Source of the DNA: Paraphysoderma sedebokerense
Lineage: Eukaryota > Blastocladiomycota > Physodermatomycetes > Physodermatales > Physodermataceae
Direction of reading: 5' to 3'
Assembly: GCA_025602915.1 (NCBI GenBank)
Contig: JAHLJZ010000020.1
Location: 248,001-312,000, forward strand
DNA length: 64,000 nt
The notes under the pieces are model-generated. The model did no database searches, was not told the DNA's origin, and saw nothing but the letters and a program-made list of their open reading frames with translations. Numbering within the stretch: the stretch's first letter is position 1; each line of letters opens with the position of its first letter. Shown piece after piece: positions 11,125 to 21,283 of this stretch. Made by a program: the position numbers and the translations under genes.

Positions 11125-12490
11125 ATGTCGGACGTAAAAGACAATTCAAGTTCAACAGTGTCTCGCTCCTCTCAACCTACGAATTCATTACCTCCTAAAC
11201 ATTCCCCTACCAATTCAATGAACACCTCTCATGGTTCTCAGACTAATATCCATATCAAGACTTCAGAGTCGTTAGATAGTATAAAAACTCCCGGGAAATT
11301 CACTAGAATGGTCACAGGTACCCATATTGTCACTTTTTCTTCGCTCGAAGCTGTGGTTCTTGTGGTAACAGCTTTTCTTTATGTACACGAATTAGAACTT
11401 GGCAAAAAATTGTCTAGAAGAAGTGATAAAGAGGAGTTGGTGAGCAGGAATATATATAAAGGTTTGTTCGTTATTACTTCAGTCATAGTTGAGGAGATGT
11501 GTATTCCAACTTGAGATTGAGCGCTTCTCCATCGTTTGATATCCATAATTCTCACGTAACCTCATATTCTTACTATTTATTTTATTGACGAAACGGATAA
11601 ATTTTGTTTGAATGGATGGATTTAATTATGGAATGGCCCTCAATCTCTGTCGAAATTGTCGATTATAGAACCAAAAATAGAACCTCCAATTCCTGCGCCT
11701 GTTGCAACTCCAGTTAAAACGGTACAAATGGAGAAGGAAAAAGAAAAAGAAAAACTTAATGACAGGATTCAGCGGCGTCCAACGAAAGCAGACCTCAAAT
11801 TGCGGAATATATTGCGAGGTATGGTCTAAATATTCTGAAATCTGCCTTGTCATCCCGAGTAACTCGATATTCTGCATTGTATTTACTTGGATTGGAATGT
11901 GCATGTTCTTAAACTGATTAACTGATTATGCGGATTCTTTGCCGTTAGTCGACTCTTCTGAGTCCATAGCCACGATGGGTGGCCCGGGACCATCACCAAC
12001 TTTCACAGAAAATTCAAGTAAACTAAAATCTATTCTGAAGAAACGTCCAGAAAAAGACCAGCTGGTTGAAAAGGGTATTCTGCGAGGTATTTTCCTTGGT
12101 TGTTCATATGTCTCGGGCGCTTCGCCTGCCTCCAACTCAATTTGACAATATTTCCACCGAAACATGTGCACAGATGATAAACTAGACCGGTCCCTGGCCC
12201 ACACAGCCGAACAACTCAAGCGTTCCCAGCTGACAGACAATCTCAACAATTTTATTACCTCTAGGCCGAGTCCAGATAAAGTACAGGATAAATTCATAGG
12301 CTTTAAGGAAACTGTCGAAATAGTGCCAACTTTCCGAAAAGGAGAATATAATCGTCGACCAGATGCGAATGCGACATTCAGAAGATTAACGCCCAAATTG
12401 AAAATGGAAATTCGAGAGGAATTGAACACATACAAGAAAACGGAAATGCCAATTCACGAAGCAAGCCAGTCGAATACAGCGTTTCACTAA
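11125..12490 (+). CDS. PHACTR-like RPEL protein (actin- and PP1-binding)
   Basis: Four exons (11125-11317, 11669-11818, 11949-12086, 12174-12490) give 265 residues. Three RPEL motifs, which bind G-actin in PHACTR and MRTF proteins, are visible: LNDRIQRRPTKADLKLRNIL (about 94-113), ILKKRPEKDQLVEKGIL (about 143-159) and a weaker FITSRPSPDKVQDKFI (about 187-202). The last 60 residues match the PHACTR C-terminal PP1-binding region: an RR-containing YNRRPDANATFRRLTP, then REELNTYKKTEM, then HEASQSNTAFH. Animal PHACTRs end ...RFHRP, so the final RP is missing here. All three introns are phase 1, and the first two motifs lie at exon ends. The N-terminal 60 residues are Ser/Thr-rich and disordered. 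At 265 residues it is about half the size of animal PHACTRs. Confidence 0.88.
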
Positions 12491-13386
12491 CTATTTGCGT
12501 CAACTTTTTCATTGTATCTGGTATCATTGCGTTGTCAAACAAGTCATAGACGCAAATCTTTAGAAGGGCAGCCGTTTTATTTTATCGGAGACCTGGCATA
12601 ACTGTGTCATTTGCATACAAACTAGTGCCTTTTTTGTAATGTTGCATTTCACTCCTCGGACATGGCGTGAATAAAAGCACATAATGTTTTGAAAATACTA
12701 TTTTGCATATTGTTTTAGAACCGTTCTCATAGTTATTGTATTCCTTATTTGGTTGAACTGTCTGGTGTTTTCCCAATTGTAGAGTACGCAAAGGACACAA
12801 AATGAATACACTAGTATTGGGTGTTATCAGAACTGTTTCGTTGGAACCTGATACTTGTCCTGTCATTGCGATTTTAAAGTGATGCGCACTTCCATAGAAT
12901 TTTGTGTAGTCACGGGAATTCTAGAATTTCCACCATAGTTCATACTTGTGATCGCCAATGACAGTATTAATGTGGTGATTCATCAGCCGTTCTGGGGCCT
13001 CCTTGGCACCTGCAAGGCTGCCCGACCGGCAACATCCTTGCATTTGGGCATGTCGCATCGTGTGTGCAGTGATGTAATTGCAAATTCACCTCAGTATGCA
13101 CTATAATTTATCCATGAGTGCTTTTGTGTCCATTCTAATGCCATTCCAATTGTGGCCTGACTGATATATCATAGTTTGGTCACAGTGAATCAAAACTAAA
13201 ATCACAGACGCAGTGACTCGGAATGACGTCATCTTCTCCTCAGCCTCCCGTTCCTTCCCTATAAAACTCGTGCGGCCACGACAAGGATATAAAACATCGC
13301 GGAGTTTAACTTAGTCACTACACACAGAGTATCTATCAACGCCTACAACACTACTTTATATCTCGTATCATAAACAAACAAATATC
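12491..13386. promoter_or_regulatory. Upstream region of the universal stress gene: CRE, HSE-like site, TATA
   Basis: About 900 bases. A perfect CRE/ATF palindrome TGACGTCA lies at 13224-13231, 156 bases before the start codon. A TATA box (CTATAAAACT, near 13260) and a second TATA-like GATATAAAAC (near 13288) follow. An inverted TTCTAGAA, the core pair of a heat-shock element, sits near 12920 with an extra GAA/TTC on each side. These fit stress-activated transcription by a bZIP factor of the Atf1/Sko1 type and possibly HSF; binding is inferred. The open frame at 12582-12866 (minus) looks like chance. Confidence 0.6.
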
Positions 13387-14716
13387 ATGTCGTCTCCTGG
13401 TAAAAAAGGTACCTATCCTGAAGTCAGCCTGGGTGGAATAGTTCTAGAACTGTGTTTATTAACACGCACATCTCTCCCTTAGTCGTCATATCTCTAGATG
13501 ATTCCCCTAATGCTTGGTATGCTCTTGATTGGGCCTTATCAAATATCGTACAACCTGCCACAGATCATGTGGTGCTGCTCTCTGTAGCCCAGTTTTCAGA
13601 TAGTTGGAAAGACTTGGCCATGGCCGCAATGGGTATTTATTTGCTTATTTACTTCATATGTAGTCTAGTTCGGCTTCTGTTGTGGTAGCTTTTTCTCTCC
13701 TCTGTTCTACTTTCAGCTTTTGTTCCTTGCTTGCGAGAACTTTTTTTATCCTGTGCAGTAAAAGTTCTAGTAGTTGATTATGTATTTTGGTGTTCCCTAC
13801 AGAAATGGCCAATCCTTTGGCTGCCGCTTACATCCCGGCAGAATATTACGAGGAAGAACGTAGTTATCTTAGCGTCTTATCTTTTGAATTCCTTTTCTTT
13901 TTTTTCTTTGGCGGTTGCTTCTGCTTCACAGTTTTGATATTGACTACAAAGAGCCATACGCGATTTGATACTGACTTCTCCTTGTTTCTGTCATATCTAT
14001 TTCTGGATATCTATATTGACTATAAAAAATAGGACCGGTGTACGCAGCGGTAAGTATCAGATTCAATGATGCTTTGATCGTTGGAGTTGATGATTCATCG
14101 CTAAGTTGCTTTTGGTTTGTTTATTTTATAGGAACGAGTGATAAAACTTGAACAGTCAGCTGAAGAATATGCACAACGCATTCTGGAGAAAGCGACTGAA
14201 ATCATCAACCGGTACAGTCAGAAGTTGCAAGGTTCAAAGGTGCTGAATATTTGTCGATTGGCTTGTAATGAGCTGAAGATGCTAATCTAATATTCTTGGG
14301 TCTAGATTTCTCAAGAGATTTATGCCTTGAAAGGTGCAGATGTCAGAGAATTGATCGTTGACTTTTGTTCCGCCAACCAAGTGGATCTACTGATTGTTGG
14401 ATCAAGAGGTTTGGGTGCCATGAAACGGTAAGTTGATTCGACATTGTTTTGGAGTTACGTATGTGATCTAACTTCTACAATTCTTTTCACATTTCCAATT
14501 TGCATTTACCACATCAGTACCTTCCTCGGTTCAGTGTCGGATTATTGTCTTAAAAACTCGGAATGTCCGGTCCTAGTAATTAAGATGCCGGAAGATAAAA
14601 GAGAACAGTACGCTCACTTAACTGAAAAGAGACCAACTATCGAAACTTCGGAGAAACAGAAAATCGAAGGCGCTGGTGTTGGTCCAACTGGGACTGCTGG
14701 CAATGCTCAAAAGTAG
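13387..14716 (+). CDS. Universal stress protein (UspA-like)
   Basis: A spliced gene with about six introns. Exon 1 encodes MSSPGKKG and joins in phase to VVISLDDSPNAWYALDWAL, the first strand and helix of the Usp fold. VVLLSVAQFSDSW, EEYAQRILEKA, and then ADVRELIVDFCSANQVDLL follow. The nucleotide-binding loop reads IVGSRGLGAMKRTFLGSVSD (G2xG9xG[S/T] pattern), followed by CPVLVIKM. The tail of about 45 residues is charged and disordered. Usp proteins bind ATP or act as stress-induced small proteins in the cytosol; the exact role here is unknown. The upstream CRE and TATA fit stress induction. Confidence 0.92.
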
Positions 14717-15450
14717 ATTTTGATTAACTTGTGCATACACCATAAGAATCAAGATGTGTAAAGAATATATGGTAATTCTGTATTATTGTATTTAGCAAAT
14801 GTCAAAAATTGTGAATCCTTGTGACTGGTGAACTGTGATGTTCAAAACACAGAAAATGATATTAATATCTAATCGTACAGTTCGTACATTTGCACGATTT
14901 TCATCTTCACCTGATAAATGGACATATGATCATGAAATGTTCATCAGACAACCGGTCCATCTATATCCATGGTATGAACTTTGCGATTGGCAGGAAATGC
15001 AACCCATGTCGCAATGTGTTTTACATCAATAACGTTACTTGCATACTTCTGAGCGTGGAAGCGATCGTGTAATATCGGCGACTGGCGAGCCGATCCCGCC
15101 CCAGTGAGCATTAAAATCGCGTTAAGCCATAATTCCAATAAGAATTGCGGGGAAATCTTCAGCTCAAACCGCGGAGTGCGCGGCTAATGCTTGTGAAGAT
15201 AATGTAACGCAATGATGAGATTCATCGCTACATCGTTGATATGCCATCGTCGTGGGTTGCCGTCATGAGCAGTTGCATTGTGTTAATGCTGAGTGAGAGA
15301 GGTACCTGGTACGTTTTACTATGTACACGGGTTGTAAATAATTTTGATATAAAATCCCCCCGTCTCCGCCAGTTGGTGTCCATACTCTTGGTCTCGTCCC
15401 CATTGATTTAATAAATCTCGAGGTTTATTCTACACAAAATAAGAAACAAA
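14717..15450. other. Intergenic and promoter of the first secreted-peptide gene
   Basis: Holds the 3' flank of the universal stress gene, then from about 15040 the left part of a segment repeated near 16190-16800. A TATA box GATATAAAAT lies near 15347, about 100 bases before the start at 15451. Open frames at 14835-15138 overlap on both strands and look spurious. Confidence 0.6.
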
Positions 15451-15640
15451 ATGCTTTTCACTAAAAATTTATTCGCATTCATCTTCATGTCAGCGATTTT
15501 AATTTCGACTGTCGTATCTCAATTTCCCAATCCTGGTATTGATTTCGGTCCCACTCCAAAAGGCCTTTCGCCGGAAGCTGCTCGACGCCGATCGGCTCGT
15601 CAAAATAGAATACAAAAGCAGTTAGAAGGTACCTTCTAAC
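15040..15640. repeat. Segmental tandem duplication, left copy
   Basis: About 600 bases holding the promoter and coding region of the first small secreted gene. Promoter landmarks shared with the right copy include TACTTCTGAGC, the stretch CATCGTCGTGGG...GTCGTCAT(G/C)AGCAGTTG, and CTGAGTGAG/CTAGTGAG. Identity is highest in the signal-peptide codons. Confidence 0.75.
15451..15639 (+). CDS. Small secreted protein, family member 1
   Basis: 62 residues. A clear signal peptide (MLFTKNLFAFIFMSAILIST) probably ends near VVSQ, leaving a mature peptide of about 38 residues. This starts FPNPGIDFGPTPKGLSPEAA and continues into a basic segment RRRSARQNRIQKQLEG. No cysteines are present, so it is not a disulphide-rich effector type. 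The basic segment could form a helix. The family is unknown. A second gene 1.15 kb downstream has almost the same signal peptide and the same FPNPGIDFGP start, and a third gene shares only the signal peptide. The final GAAGGTACC could also be a splice donor, so a longer form is possible. Confidence 0.7.
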   Translation: MLFTKNLFAFIFMSAILISTVVSQFPNPGIDFGPTPKGLSPEAARRRSARQNRIQKQLEGTF

Positions 15641-16189
15641 CCCGGAACTCTTATTGAAGCTGAAGAGTATTTCGACCGAGAGAAGAGATCATCTAAACTG
15701 CTCGCCGTACGCTATGTATACTGGAAACATCAAGATAGTTAGGCTAGGGCACAAGCATAGTCTACCAAACTCAAACGAGATATTTATATGTAATTTAATA
15801 ATATAAGAAATAAAATTTCATCGATATATTGAATGAGAAGAACTTTGTTGGATCTTCGCGCATGTTGAATGTCATAACCACTGACCACATATACAGCTAG
15901 AATCGAAAATTATTTTAAACGTACTGTACCTTCCTTGTGTTCTTCATTCTCCATATTTAAATTTAGTTCTTACGAATCTAAATTGGAAGTATCTAGTGTA
16001 TAAGTCTTGCCTGAAAATCATGTTGCCTACATGCTCGTTGCAAAATCCTACATTACCTTTTAGGGTGATACCCGAGTTGAGGTGTCAGACACTTCTCTCA
16101 AGTCAGCCATTAATGTAACACCAGTGTAACACTGTGCAAAATGTAGCCGATAGATGCTGTCATTTCCGTCTACTTTTAAGATGTTGCTA
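15641..16189. other. Intergenic spacer between the duplicated units
   Basis: AT-rich 3' flank of the first secreted gene. A possible polyadenylation signal AATAAA lies near 15808. No gene seen. Confidence 0.55.
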
Positions 16190-16800
16190 GAATACTTCTG
16201 AGCAATTAATTTGTTTTAACAATTGTAAATTGATCATTTAAATTGCGTCAAGCCGATCCTACAAGTCTCATTCTTATAATAATAATGTAACACAGTGATC
16301 AGAATGATCAATATCTCCTTTGACATGGCATCGTCGTGGGCTGTCGTCATCAGCAGTTGTATTGTGCTGACGCCTAGTGAGGATTGCACTGGATCAATTT
16401 GATTATGTGGTCCAATTGTGGTAACATAAAGTATTAAAGTATTAAATTAATTCTATTATAGAAAGCTGATAATTAAAGGGATGGCGAAATGGATTCGGAT
16501 GTCTATAGATCTAGCTGACACCAGTACAGTCATCTCTAATTCCAATATTTCAACTCTTGCTCAAGCCCAGATTTCTAAACAAAACCAAAATCAACAATGC
16601 TCTTCACCAAACATTTCTTCGCCTTGATCTTCATTTCCGCAGTTTTAGTATCGACTGTCGTCTCTCAATTTCCGAACCCTGGTATTGACTTCGGTCCCCC
16701 TCCCAGGAAGGAGTCCCCGGAGTTTAGAAGACGTCGATTAAGCTCGTCAGAATAGAATTCAAAGACAGTTAGAAGGTACCCACTAGACCATCCACCGAAT
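16190..16800. repeat. Segmental tandem duplication, right copy
   Basis: Diverged copy of 15040-15640, with the same promoter landmarks (AATACTTCTGAGC, CATCGTCGTGGGCTGTCGTC, CAGCAGTTG) and a matching coding region. The promoter and signal-peptide codons are better kept than the spacer between the two copies. Confidence 0.75.
16597..16755 (+). CDS. Small secreted protein, family member 2 (shorter paralogue)
   Basis: 52 residues: MLFTKHFFALIFISAVLVST and VVSQ, then FPNPGIDFGPPPRKESPEFR and a basic end, RRRLSSSE. It aligns with the gene at 15451 until RRR. After that it carries one extra base relative to member 1, so the shared ARQNRIQ...QLEG tail lies in another frame and is lost. The result is either a shortened functional peptide or a decaying copy. 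The start codon is the counterpart of member 1's. The signal peptide is intact, and the proline-rich PNPGIDFGP core is unchanged, which suggests that segment matters. Confidence 0.6.
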   Translation: MLFTKHFFALIFISAVLVSTVVSQFPNPGIDFGPPPRKESPEFRRRRLSSSE

Positions 16801-17983
16801 CCTAAATTAAGTAAAAGGTGTAGAAATTTATAGTTCAGTTGAAGTATGTTGATGGGGGGTTTAGTTTGGTTGGCGGTGCTGGCCATTACAGTTGTATTTC
16901 AAACCAGTAGAACGTTAAATATAGCTCATCATCTTTGTATATATGTAGCTTGTAAGAAGTAGATGTTTCGCGTTATAAATGATTTCAGTTTTTCTTTTAA
17001 TCTTCGTGCATATTGAACGACAAACCCCGCAATCTACATCTCTTATAATACTGCTCCATGGTTTTGTGTCTTTGTATTAGGCGATAAGCATCCATCCTCG
17101 CATTTTAAGCAGATGTTTCTGCCTGATGCATCTCACTTTTAAACAATAAGTTGATAACTAAGATGTAATTAATTTGTGAATGAACGCGCCCGATTCACGA
17201 TCACTTTATTTTTTACTTCTGCTCAAAAAATTCATGGAGTTTAAATGAAAGGAATATATACAGTTTATGCGTGTACTTAGTCCATGGTATGTACCTATGA
17301 GTATAAAAAGGGAAGAAAGGACGGCGAGAGCGGCAGAATATGCACGTTACGTATTACATAACATTAACCACTCTAATATATTAATTAGGAAATGGCAGCG
17401 AGCTTTGTTTATCTAGAACATGAGCTTCACAAAAACCCTTTTGGTCGGTTTCAAATATCGCTGATCATATGGGCGGCCTCTGGGTAACATCAATTACTCA
17501 GTTGTAACCAATCGTAAACCGATCGTACTAGGGTTTCCACCAATCCTCGCGCAATTTTAACAGTCCAGCCAATCAGAATCGCGTCGAAATGAAAATTCTA
17601 GAATGAGGTTTCGAAAGAATCAGCGCCAAGGAATGACAGCAAAATACTTGATTCGTTCGTATGTGTGACGCAATAATGATTTTCATTATTAATTGAATTA
17701 TTGCCTTCTGTTGTGCTGCTGGAGTGCTTATTGATTGGTTGACATCAGAATAATTGAATTGTTGAAATGTCGAGTTGAGGTGACACTATATTAATTTTAT
17801 TAAGTATTCGAGTACTAGATGATTGGTCGTGGGACCTCTTGATTATCATTTTTCCGGTATTGCATCTTTTATTAAACGCTTTCGGCAGACAAGGCTGGAT
17901 CTTTATTCTTGAGTTTGTTTCTCTAGGATTTTGATATTATTGTTTAGACTTGAATCTCATTTAGACATCAAAGAGAAACGACA
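16801..17983. promoter_or_regulatory. Intergenic upstream of the GPI-anchored gene
   Basis: About 1.2 kb, AT-rich. A palindromic TTCTAGAA with a nearby TTTCGAAAG, resembling heat-shock element pairs, lies near 17597-17615, about 380 bases before the start at 17984. A TATA-like GAGTATAAAAAGG is near 17300. No gene was supported. Confidence 0.5.
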
Positions 17984-19111
17984 ATGCATTTGCTAAAGCA
18001 TTTATTGGCCGTTATCTTCATCTCTGCGATTTTAACGTCAACAGTTGAAGCTCAAGGTGAAACTTCCGGTGGTGGTGGGGGTCGTCGTGCCCGGAAACGT
18101 CAGCAGCTACAAAGGGCTCGATTGCGACGACTCAAACAGGCGCAACGCAAGCAGGCAAATGCAGCAGCTTCATTTGCAAGTCCGCTCCTAGTGGATAGGC
18201 CTAAGGCAGCTGAGGGGGTAGAAAATAACGGTGTCGGAAACATTGTCGATTCCACTGTCGACCCGAATGGAGGGAGTACACAACAAATGGTAAATGCGAT
18301 GGGTCAAGTTGTTCAGAACCCTGGAACACCAGTTGTAGGAAGCATATCTACTCCGTGCGGTACGACTACATCAGTTAATGGTCAGAGTACTCCGACCCCA
18401 ATCGTCAGAATTATAACGAATCCGTCAGGTACGACTACATTGACATTGGGCGGTCAAAATACTCCAACCCCAGTCGTTAGGATTATAACGAATCCGTCAG
18501 GTACGACTACAGTGTCACTGGGTGTTCAGCCTACACCACCGGTTCGTCAGGTCGTTAAACCGCAACCAGTTGCTCAACCACAGTATCCGACGGGGAACCC
18601 TAATCCGCCGCCACCACCTCCACCACCACCACAACAAAATCCGCTGCCACCACCTCCACCTCCTACCCCGCCTGTTCCTCCTACTCCGCCCAGCTCTCCT
18701 CTCCCTCCCAACTCGTATGGTAACCCAAGCCCCCCAGCAGCTCGAAGATGCGTCAAATACAGAAAGAAATCGACGACCGGAACTGACCAAATCAATGCAT
18801 CACCAAGTACTACATCTGGAAATCCGTCCAGTCCCACCAATTCCACCCCCACTTCTAGCGGAACTCCTGCGCAACAGACCCCAACTGGACAACCCGCTGC
18901 TGGTGGCAATGCACCTCAGACCCCCCAAACCGCGGACAACACTGGAAGCCAGACTCAACCTCAAGACCAACCTGCTGGTGATACAGCGCAACAGGAACAA
19001 AATGCCGCGGAAGGTGAAGAAGGAGTGACGGGTTCATCGGGTAGAGTTCAAGTCACGAAAGTTTTGACTGGCATGGTGGTGACCGTCGTGTGTGGAATTG
19101 TATTGCTATAA
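17984..19111 (+). CDS. Secreted, probably GPI-anchored Pro/Ser/Thr-rich protein, family member 3
   Basis: 375 residues in one exon. The signal peptide MHLLKHLLAVIFISAILTST(VEAQ) is very close to those of the two upstream small secreted genes, but the mature part is unrelated. It has a Gly stretch and a basic region (RARKRQQLQRARLRRLKQ), then repeats of TPTP(I/V)VRIITNPSGTTT at about residues 136-180. A proline-rich stretch follows (PPPPPPPPPQQNP then PPPPPPTPP), then a Ser/Thr/Gln/Asn-rich stalk. It ends in VLTGMVVTVVCGIVLL, a hydrophobic tail without a charged cytosolic end, preceded by GSSGRV. This is a typical GPI-attachment signal, so a cell-wall or cell-surface location is likely. No catalytic domain is visible. 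Confidence 0.85.
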   Translation: MHLLKHLLAVIFISAILTSTVEAQGETSGGGGGRRARKRQQLQRARLRRLKQAQRKQANAAASFASPLLVDRPKAAEGVENNGVGNIVDSTVDPNGGSTQQMVNAMGQVVQNPGTPVVGSISTPCGTTTSVNGQSTPTPIVRIITNPSGTTTLTLGGQNTPTPVVRIITNPSGTTTVSLGVQPTPPVRQVVKPQPVAQPQYPTGNPNPPPPPPPPPQQNPLPPPPPPTPPVPPTPPSSPLPPNSYGNPSPPAARRCVKYRKKSTTGTDQINASPSTTSGNPSSPTNSTPTSSGTPAQQTPTGQPAAGGNAPQTPQTADNTGSQTQPQDQPAGDTAQQEQNAAEGEEGVTGSSGRVQVTKVLTGMVVTVVCGIVLL

Positions 19112-19566
19112 GTTATTTTGAGTTATATTTATTCATTCAACATTTGTGTTATATATATGTACAAAATCTTGAACTTTCTGTTGTATAAAAGTATTACAGC
19201 GCTGAATTTGAGTCGTGTTAGATAGAGCTTCGTGTAAATATTCTACGGTTATATTAAAATTCTGAATTTAACTATGTAGTTAACAATGTAGTTACTGAAA
19301 TGAACCGACATCCTTCAAATGAAGTTAAATTGGGATCATGGGACTCTATAACTGAACGCATCAATTACAAAGGCTAGTTAATGAAACACGTCTTCTCCCG
19401 CTTCCGACGCGATGCGCTTTCCGTCAAGCCTCTGCATGTGACGCCACGTGACCAACACGATACTAAGTTCCTCTCGTTGCATTTTTTTTGAATGCGTGTT
19501 TTTTCAAACCATTTCCTCCGTTTCCGTCTATTCCTCTCTTCTCACTCTCCTCCGTTTCCACTCTCA
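19112..19566. promoter_or_regulatory. Intergenic, promoter of the 19.6 kb gene
   Basis: 3' flank of the GPI-anchored gene, then a GC-richer promoter. A CACGTG palindrome lies at 19445-19450, 117 bases before the start at 19567. Pyrimidine-rich tracts follow it. Confidence 0.5.
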
Positions 19567-21283
19567 ATGCCATCCATGGACCCTAAATTGTATTCCGCGA
19601 CTTCCACGAACTCGAGTCAATCCGAACAGACCAAGAAAGCTTCTAAAATGGGGACGTTGGATCCCCAAAAGACCAAAGAAATAGTCTTGAAGAGGGCGAG
19701 GATTCAAAAGGTTAGTTTTCAGTATTCAGCGTTACCGTTTGGAGATGTTGCTCGTTGGAACGAAGACTTTTAATTGGAGTGGAGTAATGGGAATTGGCGA
19801 CGAATGTAGTTTACAGGAAGAGAGAATATGCAACATGAACTGGATGCGTGTAGAGTGGATGCGGAGAGTTCAAGATTAACTTGAAAATGGTGTGTGGTGT
19901 CTTGGGAGTGCTTAAAACCTTGTAAGACGTTTTCATAAAAGGGAGTGATGATGAAAAGAGGTTTAAATTGCTGTTATTCGGATTTTAGCTGCGTTGATGG
20001 TGGATGACCGTTACGCCTGAATTTGTAATCATTCCGGAAGCTCAGTAGTTTTTCGTGTTGGATGGTTGAATCATTTCAATGCAGCAATATTCCGATGGAC
20101 TGAGCGAAGATTTTGGATTTTAAAATGTTATAGAGAATTATTTACTAACTCACATGTTATTTTTCTTTTTGTATGGATTTTTGTCGGATTCTTTTAACGT
20201 TCGGATTCGGATGAAATTTCGTGACGGCTTGCTTTAAAAAACTTTGGTTGCCGCCATCTTTAGTTATCCCGAGCTTTCAAGACACGACTGGATTATTGTA
20301 TGTTTAAGAATTTACAAGGATGGGGGAATAAGAATTTGAAGGAAGTGGAAGAACTGTATGAGGCCATGAGCAAGAGCAAAGGAATATCGCATCATGTGTC
20401 TGTTTTGGATTTCTACCCCGAGAACTTGTCCGGCCCTACGTCGCCCAGTAAGTACCATCCATTGAATATGGCGATGATGTAGTAGAGGCGATATCGACGG
20501 AATTTCATCTAACTATTATTGTCGTTTTTGCGAATAGGAGAACACGGTTGGTCAAGTGATCGATATTCCGAACCACCGACACCTCCACCAATTTCTGATG
20601 CTGCCGCCAGCGCATACGTTGACGATGCAGATACTGAAGTGACCAAAGCTGCTGAAACGATCATGCTTATGCAGAATTCGCCCTCTCCTGTCGTTTCGCA
20701 GCGTAAACTGAAATCTCAGACTGAACACGATGGCGACGATACTATACCCTCCACTCCGCTTGCTTATCCGCCTATTCAAAGTCCGCCTACGCCAGTCTAC
20801 CACAGTAATATTGTGGCCCCTGCAGGGAGTAAGTCGTATGATTCGCCTGTGTACGACGATATGTTTAAGAGCAATCGCTATTCTTCTGCTGCATACCCTC
20901 CTTTCCCTCCTTCGTCTGTTTCATCCATGAATGGTTCTCCGTATAGTTCATCCCGTCAGCACAGTCAACACAATTCACATCTTGCTATATCTCCGTCTAC
21001 TTCATCATCCAAGTCACAGCCGCCTCACAGAAAAAGTATCGACACGTCTACTTTGGAGTACCAACTGATTATGGGTATTCAGCAAAATTATGCGTCGAGT
21101 GAGTCGGATGCCGACAGTTGGGATGCAAACCACCAATCTGTTGGACCGTCGAGGCCTTCAGGTAATCATAGTGTTGGTGGTTTAGCAAGTCATGGAGGTT
21201 ACCACAATGTGAAATACGAGGGGGGTAGCGGAGGCATTGGGCACGGCTACAGCGCAGGCATGACTAGTAGATATAGTCATTAG
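19567..21283 (+). CDS. Ser/Pro-rich putative transcriptional regulator, family not recognised
   Basis: Three exons. Exon 1 (from ATG 19567, with an in-frame upstream ATG at 19492) ends KEIVLKRARIQK. A long intron of about 600 bases joins in phase to GWGNKNLKEVEELYEAMSKS, which continues SKGISHHVSVLDFYPENLSGP. This 55-residue block has conserved-looking composition and no low complexity. Exon 3 is Ser/Pro-rich, with EPPTPPPISD and the short motif AAETIMLMQNSPSP. The motif resembles segments in fungal G1/S and other transcriptional regulators (Whi5-type proteins), but that is inference from one short match. The C-terminus is Gly/His/Ser-rich. No DNA-binding domain was identified. Confidence 0.75.

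Noticed and set aside
12582-12866. 94-codon minus-strand frame upstream of the universal stress gene
   Set aside because: Lies in a promoter region with no recognisable motif.
18515-19037. Gly- and Trp-rich reverse-strand frames
   Set aside because: Reverse complement of the Pro-rich repeat of the GPI-anchored gene.
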